Below are positions 38,724-47,097 of a DNA stretch of 64,000 bases, one piece after another (the first letter of the stretch is position 1; each line of letters begins with the position of its first letter). Source of the stretch: Shewanella dokdonensis. GTDB lineage: Bacteria; Pseudomonadota; Gammaproteobacteria; Enterobacterales; Shewanellaceae. The notes below the pieces were generated by a model that worked only from the letters and a program-made list of their open reading frames with translations, made no database searches and had not been told where the DNA came from. The stretch covers positions 992,001 through 1,056,000 of the forward strand of contig NZ_CP074572.1 in assembly GCF_018394335.1 (NCBI RefSeq), read 5' to 3'. A program made the translations under genes and the position numbers.

Positions 38724-41375
38724 GTGAAGTCGCTTATGCGGATTAAGCAGTTTGGCATGATAGTGCTGGCCACCGCCGCACTCAGTGCCTGGCAGCACCA
38801 ATAACACCCAAGTTCCCTCGCGGGATAACTCCCCTATCTGACACAAGCACAAGCAATGGCACGCTCAGCCAGAGTCAGCAATGTCAGTTATGATCTGGAT
38901 TTTAAGCTCGATGGCAGCGACAGCTTTGCCAATCAGACCACCATCCATTTCACCTTGGCGGATAACAGCAATCCTCTAACATTGGATCTCAACAAAGCCA
39001 ATATTCAACGGTTAGAGATCAATGGGCATGTGCTGTATCCAAACTACAACGGCCTGTACCTGAGCCTGAATCCCAAGTTATTGCTAAAAGGCGATAATCT
39101 GGTGAAAGTCAGCTTTACCCGTAAGCATTCCACTAACGGTGAAGGGCTGCACCGTTTTGTTGATCCGGTCGATGGCAAAGTTTATCTGTACTCCCATTTT
39201 GAGCCCGCCGCGGCACAACAGATGTTTGCCGTGTTCGACCAACCGGATATCAAGGCCACCTACAAGCTTACTGTTCGTGCCCCCGCAGACTGGCAAGTGA
39301 TCAGTGCCACCCGAGAAGAAAACATCGTCAATGATGGCAATTTCCGTGTTTGGCATTTTCCAGTAAGCCCTAAGTTGAGTCCGTACAACTTCTCACTACA
39401 TGCTGGCCCGTACCACATGTGGCAAGACGACAAGAGCGGTCCCTACCCCATGCGCCTGTTTGCCCGCCAATCAGTGGCCTCACAGGTTTATCCGCAGGAC
39501 TGGTTCCGTTATACCTCAGCAGGGTTGAAATTTTTTGAGAACTATTTTGGCGTAAAATACCCGTTCAAAAAGTACGATCAGGTGTTAGTACCTGACTTCC
39601 TGTACGGCGCGATGGAAAACGCTGGTGCCATCACTTTTGCAGAGGGGCGTTTCCTTTACAAAGCTAAAATGACCAAGGATCAGCAGCAGATGCTGGCCGG
39701 CGTGATCCTGCATGAAATGGCACACCAATGGTTTGGCGATCTGGTGACCATGAAGTGGTGGAACGGCTTATGGCTTAACGAAAGTTTTGCCTCATTCATG
39801 GGTACGCTGGCTACCGCTAACGCTACCGAGTTTGATTATGCTTGGCGCAGTTTTTATGCCGGTGGGAAGCAAAATGCCTATGACAAGGACAGCCGCGTCA
39901 CCACCCACCCAATTGAAGTGCCAGTTCCAACTACGGGTAACGCTTTCGATAACATTGATGCCATCACCTATTCCAAAGGGGCCTCAGTGCTAAAACAGCT
40001 GCGTCATCTGTTAGGCGAAGAGGTGTTCCGTAAAGGCGTTAGCGAGTATTTACATACTTATGCCTGGCAAAATGCCACCTTGGACGATTTCATTGGCAGC
40101 TTAGCGAAGGCCGCTCACCGTGATTTAAGCCAATGGACTCAGGACTGGCTGTACACTGCGGGGGTGAATAGCCTTGAAGCCAGTTTCCAGTGTAGCAACG
40201 GTAGCATCAGCAACTTTACCTTGACTCAAGCTCCCGCCGTTACCGGACAAGCAACACTGCGCGAGCAAAAAGTGCAGATAGCACTACTGCACAAACAGCA
40301 TCAGCAGTTAACACTGAGCAAAACCGTGGCCGTAACCTATCAGGGGGCCAGCACCCAAGTCCCCGCACTGATTGGGGAACAATGCCCGGATCTGGTGTAT
40401 CCCAACTATGACGACTGGGGATTTGTCAAAGTAAAACTGGATGACAGATCCTTTGCTACCGCGCGCGACCACCTCGCCGGGGTTAGCGACCCCTTGCTGC
40501 GCGCCATGTTATGGCAAAGTTTGTGGGACAGTGTTATGGCTGGCAATCTGCCGCTGAACGACTATCTCGATACTGTCTTTGTGAACTTGCCGAAAGAGCA
40601 GGATTACACACTGATTGGTCAGATCCTGCGGACATTACACACCAGCCAGCATTGGTTAGCACAGATGGCGCCGCTGCATGCCGATTATCGTGACAAAGTC
40701 ACACGTGCACTGGCCCAAATGAGCCTGCGGTTGACCATGGAAACCGCAGGGAATAGCGACCTGCAACGCCGCTGGTTTAATGCCTACATCGATTTTGCCC
40801 GTGATACAGAAGCGCTAACACACTTGGAAAAATTGCTCAGCGGACAAGCCAAACTTGATGGGATTACGCTGGATCAAGACACCCGCTGGTACATAGTACG
40901 GCAACTGAATCGTTATGATTATCCAGGTAGCAAAGCCCTGCTTAAACAGGAAGCGGCCAAAGATAATAGCGATACCGGCATTAAAGCTGCACTCGCTGCA
41001 ACCGTGATCCGTCCAGAAGCAGACATCAAACGGGAATGGCTTGGCCGGATCCAAAATCAGAGTGGTGAAGCCTTCCCGAAATTGCGCATCGCCATGGCCA
41101 ATCTGTATCCAGCAGAGCAACAACGCTTAAATGCGGCAACGGCTGAAGAACGGCTCGATACGCTGGCACAAATGGATCAGAGCAAAGGGCCAGTATTTAT
41201 GCGCACTTATGCACCAACCATGATCCCAACAGAATGTAACCACAGTTCCGTCAACCGCCTGCAACAAGCGGTAAAAGATAATCCGACCTTGTCGGTAATC
41301 ACCATGCGGACACTGAAAGAACTGTTACAGGAAGAACAACGTTGTGTGGTGGTTGCTGAGAAAATTACTCGCTAA
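38724..41375 (+). CDS. M1-family aminopeptidase, probable lipoprotein (two frameshifts)
   Basis: Zinc aminopeptidase with GAMEN exopeptidase motif (YGAMENAG), HEMAHQWFGD and the downstream Glu in NESFASFMG. The main frame opens at 38856 without a proper start. Upstream, GTG 38724 with AAGGA encodes a signal peptide (IVLATAALSA). Two shifts, near 38790 (net two missing or one extra) and at the C-run 38831-38834 (one missing), join it through STNNTQVPSRDNSP and YLTQAQAMARSARVSNVSYD. A Cys codon at the first break would complete a lipobox. About 884 residues. It differs from cytosolic PepN in having this signal. Confidence 0.88.
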
Positions 41376-41379
41376 CGAA

Positions 41380-41413
41380 AACGCTGACCATGCGGCTATG
41401 GTCAGCGTTCTTT
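41380..41413 (+). terminator. Terminator after the M1 aminopeptidase
   Basis: AACGCTGACCAT (41380-41391) and ATGGTCAGCGTT (41398-41409) form a perfect 12-base stem, followed by CTTT. Confidence 0.75.
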
Positions 41414-41434
41414 AACGAGTTAAAGGAGACTGAA

Positions 41435-41644
41435 ATGGGCTTAATTTCGCTGATTGCTATCATCGTTATTGGTTACTTTGTTGTTACCCTGGTTAAGGAC
41501 TACAACGGGCGACAACAACAGGACTCGCATCAACTCGAAGCGTTACAACAGGAAGTGGCAGATCTAAAACAGCGCGTGGTGACATTAGAAGCCATTGTGG
41601 TGGATAGAGATGAGGCGCTACGGCAGAAATTCCGCGATTTGTAA
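41435..41644 (+). CDS. Small membrane protein with coiled coil
   Basis: 69 residues from ATG 41435, with AAAGGAG upstream. One N-terminal TM helix (LISLIAIIVIGYFVVTLV) and a cytoplasmic coiled coil (LEALQQEVADLKQRVVTLEA). The layout resembles PspB of the phage-shock system, but no pspA or pspC is adjacent, so I leave it unnamed. Confidence 0.7.
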   Translation: MGLISLIAIIVIGYFVVTLVKDYNGRQQQDSHQLEALQQEVADLKQRVVTLEAIVVDRDEALRQKFRDL

Positions 41645-41663
41645 CCGCTCAGGCAAACCATTA

Positions 41664-41690
41664 GGGCACGATTAAAGTGCCCTTTTTATT
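41664..41690 (+). terminator. Terminator after the small membrane protein
   Basis: GGGCAC (41664-41669) pairs with GTGCCC (41677-41682), followed by TTTTT. Confidence 0.85.
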
Positions 41691-41765
41691 GCCCAATTAG
41701 CACAGTCTGCTGCCGTTCACATAGGCGTATTGACGCAAAGGTGCAATCACCATTTATGGCATAAG

Positions 41766-42434
41766 TCACGCATTGTCCAAGCTTGGCGCTGGCGCATGTT
41801 CTGGTGCCAACCACGCCGGATACATAGCTTCGATGACTGCCAACAACATCTCTTCATCCCGGGGTGCCGGGATCCGTAACCAGGCTTCCACCGCGCCAGC
41901 AACACCATGAGCCAAATAAGAAGCAAATAGCGGCAGAGTATGTGGATCCATCATTGGTGGGATAGCAAAACCACCACTTAAAATCAGACGTGTGGACTGT
42001 TCAATATGCTCGGCCAGCACTATTCGTAGTGCGTACACAGAAGTTGAATGACTTGGGCCCGCATAAATCTGTTCATGCTTTAACACATGCTGGAAAATGC
42101 CTTGCAGTGTGCTGCGCGTTAAGTGACGCAGCAGTAAGCCATCCTGGCGTAATCTGTCCATGCCTATACGACGAACTTCATCTAACTCGCTCGCAAGCAC
42201 ATGCGTCAACAGCGCCGCCGGTGACTGAGCATGGTCGTAGAATGTGCCACGGTTCACGCCCGCGCATCGTGTTAACTCAGCAACCGAGACACTGTTGATA
42301 TCGCGTTCAGCGGCCAGAGCCAGCACGGCTTCTGCTAGACGGGCGCGGGTTCGCTCAACTCGAACATCGCAAACAGGCATATCGTTGGGAGCACTTTTTT
42401 CGTTGGCACGCCGCCTCCTGAAACTCAAAGACAA
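41766..42434 (-). CDS. TetR-family transcriptional regulator
   Basis: 222 residues. The N-terminal TetR helix-turn-helix is recognisable: ARLAEAVLALAAERDINSVS then AELTRCAGVNRGTFYDHAQS. The C-terminal ligand domain is variable. Some of the N-terminal residues (MSLSFRRRRANEK) may be untranslated. It is divergent from an NmrA-type oxidoreductase, with a long inverted repeat between them, so it probably represses that gene and itself. Confidence 0.88.
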   Translation of the reverse strand: MSLSFRRRRANEKSAPNDMPVCDVRVERTRARLAEAVLALAAERDINSVSVAELTRCAGVNRGTFYDHAQSPAALLTHVLASELDEVRRIGMDRLRQDGLLLRHLTRSTLQGIFQHVLKHEQIYAGPSHSTSVYALRIVLAEHIEQSTRLILSGGFAIPPMMDPHTLPLFASYLAHGVAGAVEAWLRIPAPRDEEMLLAVIEAMYPAWLAPEHAPAPSLDNA

Positions 42435-42446
42435 TTTTTATCACAG

Positions 42447-42474
42447 TTGCAATCCGACAAGTGTCGATTATAAT
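42447..42474 (+). promoter_or_regulatory. Promoter of the NmrA-family gene
   Basis: -35 TTGCAA (42447-42452) and perfect -10 TATAAT (42469-42474), spacer 16. The -10 lies between the two operator arms. Confidence 0.65.
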
Positions 42475-42494
42475 GCAAAAATCGACACCTGTCG
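42455..42494. promoter_or_regulatory. Inverted-repeat operator for the TetR regulator
   Basis: CGACAAGTGTCGAT (42455-42468) faces ATCGACACCTGTCG (42481-42494), a 14-base arm with one mismatch, around TATAATGCAAAA. Each arm also has internal GACA/TGTC symmetry. Bound repressor would cover the -10 box. Confidence 0.65.
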
Positions 42495-42603
42495 CCAATT
42501 TTGGCTTGCATCACTGTTGCCGCATGCAAGGCACGTCAGAGCGTTAAGCCGCTTCGATGTTTGGTCGGCTACGATGAACTTGAGGCAACCATAAGGAACC
42601 GAA

Positions 42604-43514
42604 ATGACTGAGAAGATTGTAGTTGTGGCTGGCGCATCCGGAGTGCTCGGCGAAGATATTGCCAATGCTCTGCTAAACAAACCAAACGTGCAAGTACGCA
42701 TATTAACTCGGCCACAGAGTGTAGAAAAGCTCGCGGCCTTGAAGGACAAAGGTGCCGAGATTGTGGCAATTGACCTTGAACAAAGCAGCAGCGAACAACT
42801 GGCATCAGCACTGTCTGGTGCCTTTTCCTGGTCTCAGCCTTAAATGGTGGCAACGATATCATCGTTGGTGCACAGACCCGTTTGCTACACGCTGCCCGCC
42901 AGGCCGGAGTTCGCAGATTTATCCCGTCCAGCTTTTCCTACAATATTTTTGGCCTCGATGATGGTGACAACCCCAACACCGATGAACGCCGTGAGTTTGC
43001 CAAGATAGCAGATAGTGAACGCGGAGAGGTTGAGGTGGTTCATATACTGAATGGCGCATTCCTTGATAAACGGATTGTTTTTGGTTTCCTCGGGGCATTC
43101 GATTTGCAAAAGGGGCAAGCGTTGCTCTGGGGCGACGCTGATGCAGTCACGGATGTCACCACCTATTGGGATACCGCGCGCTTCACTGCGGAGGCAGCGG
43201 TTGACGAAGCGCCATTGCCAAAGGTGTTGGAAGTCGCTGGCGAGACATTGAGCTTCAATGAACTGGTCAAAGCCTATGAAGACGCGTCAGGAAAATCGCT
43301 CACAATCGTAAACAAGGGCAGCTTGGACGATCTCGACCAAGAGATTGCCCGTAAGCGACAAGCTGAACCAGGCAACTTCTACGCTTGGTTGCCGCTGATG
43401 TACTATCGCGGTTCATTCGGCGGTAAAGGCAAGCTGAAAGCAATTGCAAACAGTCGTTATCCAGCAATCAAGCCAGAAACTGTGCGCGAATACGTCCAAC
43501 GGGAAAAGCTCTAA
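42604..43514 (+). CDS. NmrA-family NAD(P)-binding oxidoreductase (one frameshift)
   Basis: Atypical short-chain dehydrogenase fold. It opens EKIVVVAGASGVLGEDIANAL, a Rossmann motif, and reaches SGAFS before the frame breaks at 42823-42828 (T-run then CC). One added base continues it as VSALNGGNDIIVGAQTRLL, then FIPSSFSYNIFGLDD. Repaired length is about 303 residues. The family includes isoflavone-reductase-like and redox-sensing members; the substrate here is unknown. Confidence 0.85.
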
Positions 43515-43905
43515 AGACTTAGGGCGCGCAATCGACCACACTGCGCGCGGTCAGCGTGGTCTATGGGCATGTCTGCCACCGCGCAGATCTTTGAATAAAT
43601 GGATTGGCCGTATGCTTGCCAACACGCAAGTTGAGTGACACACAGCCGGCTTAGACGTTGCAGTATGCTAATGCTCGGTAATCTAGGATAGATCCAACGG
43701 CACGAGGACAACGCCCACATAAGCCTGAATCACGCAACAAGGCGACATAACATGGGTGAGTCGAAGAGGGATCTTATGTTCGCTGCCATCGTAATGGCAG
43801 CGTCATAAAATATAGCTAATACACTGTTTTAATTATAATTTAAGCCAAACATTGCTTATTTACAACGTTCGACACCAGCCATTGCTGGTCAGCCGCACGC
43901 CTTAG
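43515..43905. other. About 390 bases without a gene; one strong hairpin
   Basis: CGCTGCCAT (43781-43789) and ATGGCAGCG (43794-43802) form a perfect 9-base stem with loop CGTA. ACCAGC (43874-43879) and GCTGGT (43884-43889) form a smaller one near the end of the phosphoribosyltransferase gene. Neither has a T-run. Short open frames here lack coding character. Confidence 0.5.
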
Positions 43906-44472
43906 TTATATAAACAACTCATGAATATTACGCAGGTCGCTTTTACCTTCGCTCAGCTCTTCTGGTGTCAGCCCAGAGACTTCGTGCGGAAACACTAGCC
44001 ATTCATCAGAAGAATGGATGTAGTAATCCGGCTTCATCGGCACCATAGTATTTTTGGGTTTGTAATAAGGACAAGCGATACGGATCTCCCGAGGCAGGTT
44101 CAGGCGCATCATCTGTGACAGTTTTTCTTTCAAGGCATATACGCTACGACCGGAGTCAAATACATCATCGACAATCAGCAATGCATCATCAGCATTGGCA
44201 TTTTCCATGATGTAGTGCAAACCATGCACTTTGATCTCTTTACTCTGCTTATCGTTGCCGATGCCATAGTATGAAGAGGTGCGAACGGCGATATGATCGG
44301 TTTCGACTTTTTTGAAATCAAAATATTCCTGTACCGCAATACCGATTGGAGCACCACCGCGCCAGATCCCCACAATAAACTGCGGGCGAAAGCCACTGTT
44401 ATAAACCTGAGCTGCCAGGCGGAATGAATCTTCCAGTAATTCCTGTGCGGTGATATAGCGTTTTTCGATCAT
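43906..44472 (-). CDS. Hypoxanthine-type phosphoribosyltransferase
   Basis: Transfers the phosphoribosyl group of PRPP to a purine base in salvage. 188 residues from ATG 44472 (MIEKRYITAQELLEDS). The frame is open 24 codons further upstream, but those residues do not look like the family. The PRPP loop is LLIVDDVFDSGRSVYAL, and FIVGIWRGGAPIG precedes it. Base specificity (hypoxanthine, guanine or xanthine) cannot be read by eye. Confidence 0.85.
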   Translation of the reverse strand: MIEKRYITAQELLEDSFRLAAQVYNSGFRPQFIVGIWRGGAPIGIAVQEYFDFKKVETDHIAVRTSSYYGIGNDKQSKEIKVHGLHYIMENANADDALLIVDDVFDSGRSVYALKEKLSQMMRLNLPREIRIACPYYKPKNTMVPMKPDYYIHSSDEWLVFPHEVSGLTPEELSEGKSDLRNIHELFI

Positions 44473-44770
44473 TGCAACGACCCCATCATGTAACATGCCA
44501 ATTCCCAGCCGCCCCAACTGTGCGTCACAACAGTTGTCTGTCACCCGTGGTGTATTGAAAAGACGGTTTCCGGTTTTGGGCGCGCATTTTATACCAATTT
44601 AGCGGTTACCGCCTTGCTTTATGCAGTTTCTTTTGTGAAATGCAGCAAAAGTATCTGCAAAAAATTAACCGCCTTGGTAAGCCGTGCCGCCAGACCACTT
44701 TTATCATTGTAAAACAATGGCGACATCGTAGAATGCAAGGTCGCGGTTTAGTGTAATACAGGAACAAGAA

Positions 44771-45424
44771 ATGACTGATTTAACAACTATTGTTAAGCGC
44801 CGCTACACCAGCAAGGCGCTGGATCCCAACAAAAAAATTCCCCAAGAAAAAATTGATCAGCTAAAAACCCTGTTGCAGTTTGCACCTTCTTCGGTCAACT
44901 CCCAGCCATGGCATTTTGTTATTGCCGCGACCGCTGAAGGAAAGGCTAAAGTCGCTGAAGCTACTGTCAACTATGCCTTTAATACACCGAAAATCCTGAA
45001 TGCTTCTCACGTGGTGGTGTTGTGTACTCGCAATTACATCACCGATGAATACTTGGAGCATCTGGCTGACCAGGAACAACAGGATGGCAGGATCCCTGAT
45101 GAAGCTGCCAGACAAGCACTGCAAAATGGCCGCAAATTTTTCGTCAATATGCACCGTTATGAACAAAAAGATCTGCAACACTGGATGGAAAAGCAAACCT
45201 ATCTGGCGCTGGGAACTTTACTGCTGGGTGCTAGCGTCTTAGAGATAGGCGCCACACCGATAGAAGGATTTGACGCGACCACCCTTAATAAAGTACTGGG
45301 GCTGCGTGAGCAAGGACTTAACGCCAGCGTTATTGTGGCGCTAGGCTACAGTGATGCCAGCGACTTTAATGCCAAACTGCCTAAGTCTCGCTTGCCGCAG
45401 CATGAGGTTATCAACGAAATTTAA
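44771..45424 (+). CDS. nfsB: NfsB-type oxygen-insensitive NAD(P)H nitroreductase
   Basis: FMN flavoenzyme of 217 residues reducing nitroaromatics, quinones and dihydropteridine. Family features: RRYTSKALDPNKKIP (FMN phosphate contacts), FAPSSVNSQPWHFVI, and LGASVLEIGATPIEGFD. The start ATG 44771 has AGGAAC upstream. Confidence 0.93.
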   Translation: MTDLTTIVKRRYTSKALDPNKKIPQEKIDQLKTLLQFAPSSVNSQPWHFVIAATAEGKAKVAEATVNYAFNTPKILNASHVVVLCTRNYITDEYLEHLADQEQQDGRIPDEAARQALQNGRKFFVNMHRYEQKDLQHWMEKQTYLALGTLLLGASVLEIGATPIEGFDATTLNKVLGLREQGLNASVIVALGYSDASDFNAKLPKSRLPQHEVINEI

Positions 45425-45532
45425 GTGACTTAAGGGAACAGCATACGGCTGTTCCCTGCTATTTCTGGGCACTTTTAGCTTGCTCCGTGAGCGAGCTGTG
45501 GCATAGTAGGTTTTATCGCCAGTTCAGGAAGA

Positions 45533-46184
45533 ATGACGCTATGCTGCTTGCCAGACCTGCTATCCCCCACCTGCCGATGACGCTTCAGATATTTGCCGCC
45601 ATCATGAAGACAACCCGTTGATATGGCCATTGATGACACTGCTGAAAGCCTCGATACACAGCTGGAAAGTGCATCATCTTGCCGCAGAGTTACAACAACG
45701 GGGATTGATGAGCCAGCTTGATGACAATCCTGAAAAAGATCTGTTCAAACGTAATTTTCTGTTGATGAATGCACTCTACGAATTGCAGGAAATGCTCTTG
45801 CCGCAGCAGTGGCTGCAAGTGCAATCGATGGAGATCAAGCTGTTTCGTATTGCGCCAGCAAATCCACGCAGGTTGCAACTTCAGGATCAGTCATTGCGAG
45901 ATTATTACCTAGACTGGCGCAATTACGACACCTGCGCCAATGTCGTCAAAGAGATGCTGGCGTCATTCTGGCACTCTTATCAGCAATATATTGGTGCAGT
46001 GCCAGAGCGATTGGCCTACCTGGAAGCATTACAGGTCATGGAACTCGACAACACTGCCAGCGAACGTGATATCCGCCGCCAATGGCGCAAACTGGCGTTA
46101 CGTTGGCATCCTGATAGGCCCGATGGTGATGCGGCAAGATTTCGCGAAGTCTGTGAAGCCTGGCAAGTGTTACGCGGTAGTTGA
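45533..46184 (+). CDS. DnaJ-related protein with C-terminal J domain (one frameshift)
   Basis: The visible long frame starts inside the protein. ATG 45533 with AGGA upstream reads MTLCCLPDLLSP and then shifts at the C-run 45564-45568 (one extra or two missing bases) into ADDASDICRHHEDNPLIWPL. The conserved NPLIWPLMTLLK opening is typical of DNAJ-related proteins. The C-terminus is a short J domain, DIRRQWRKLALRWHPDRPDG, with the HPD motif that stimulates Hsp70. About 216 residues. Unlike the other breaks, this one is best repaired by removing a base. Confidence 0.78.
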
Positions 46185-46316
46185 GCATGAGCTGTCTCAC
46201 ATCTTAGTGGTCAGTTTACACGCTGCATCAGTAAATTAAGCGATAATTAAGTGTGTCAGCCTAAGCTCGACACCAGCAGTTCTGACGATATTCAACAGCG
46301 AATTAAGGAGTCTATT

Positions 46317-47035
46317 TTGCTCAAGCCCATTCTGGCCGCAGTGGTAATTTCCGTGGCGTCTCTCTCCGCTCAGGCTGCGGATTTCATTGAAGGTAAACAC
46401 TACACCCAGATTGCCGATAAAGGCAGTGCAACGCCCAACGTAAGTGAGTTCTTCTCTTTCTATTGTCCACACTGTTACCAGATGTCGCAGAAATACCTGC
46501 CGTTCATTAAAACCAACCTCAAACCAGATGTGGCATTCGAAAGCAAGCATGTCGACTTTATGAACAGTGCCCTCGGCACAGAAGTGATGAAGTCCCTCGC
46601 CGTTATGGAGCAACTGGGGCTGGAAAAACAGCTGGCGAACCAGATGTTTGGCGCTATCCAGGGCGATGATGACCACAGCCAAGCCGGTCACCAACATCAA
46701 TCGACTATCAACAGTCGGGATGATATCAAAGCGATTTTTGCCAAAGCCGGAGTCGATGCAGCGAAATATGATGAAGTGGCCGACAGCAGTGCCGTCAATG
46801 ACACCATCAAATTATGGCGGAAACAGCAGAACGATTACCGGATCGATAGCGTACCGACCTTTGTCGTTAATGATAAGTACATGATTAACTTATCTGAAAT
46901 GCACAACATCAAAGAACTTGTCGATCTCATCAACTATCTGGCAACTGAAAAAGATGAGAAAAATCAGGTGGCAGTGTCGGCTGGGTATTTATCGCACTGT
47001 GCGGATTGGCAGCGCTGACTCGTCGCCGAGTATAG
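46317..47035 (+). CDS. dsbA: DsbA thiol:disulfide oxidoreductase with GlyGly-CTERM-like tail (one frameshift)
   Basis: Periplasmic oxidant of protein thiols. The start is TTG 46317 with AAGGAG 6 bases upstream, giving signal peptide VVISVASLSAQA. The thioredoxin active site is FYCPHCYQM and the cis-Pro loop is SVPTFVVND. As read, the frame ends in an unlike tail at 47018. Adding one A to the run 46959-46963 changes it to SGGSVGW, a hydrophobic stretch (VFIALCGLAAL) and the basic end TRRRV, stopping at 47035. That is the layout of a GlyGly-CTERM sorting signal. Repaired length is 239 residues. A His-rich loop (HSQAGHQHQS) interrupts the helical domain. Confidence 0.88.
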
Positions 47036-47052
47036 TGATTGCTAGCAATACC

Positions 47053-47077
47053 AAGGGCCACTTGATGTGGCCCTTGT
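47053..47077. terminator. Bidirectional terminator between dsbA and mrcB
   Basis: AAGGGCCAC (47053-47061) pairs with GTGGCCCTT (47067-47075) around TTGAT. Confidence 0.65.
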
Positions 47078-47097
47078 CATATCCAGACAATACTGAT

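Noticed and set aside
41435..41644. Small membrane coiled-coil protein as PspB
   Set aside because: The topology is similar, but no pspA or pspC is adjacent and the sequence match by eye is too general.
43444..43720. Overlapping short frames after the NmrA-type gene
   Set aside because: Both are short, overlap the end of a real gene or each other, and lack start signals.
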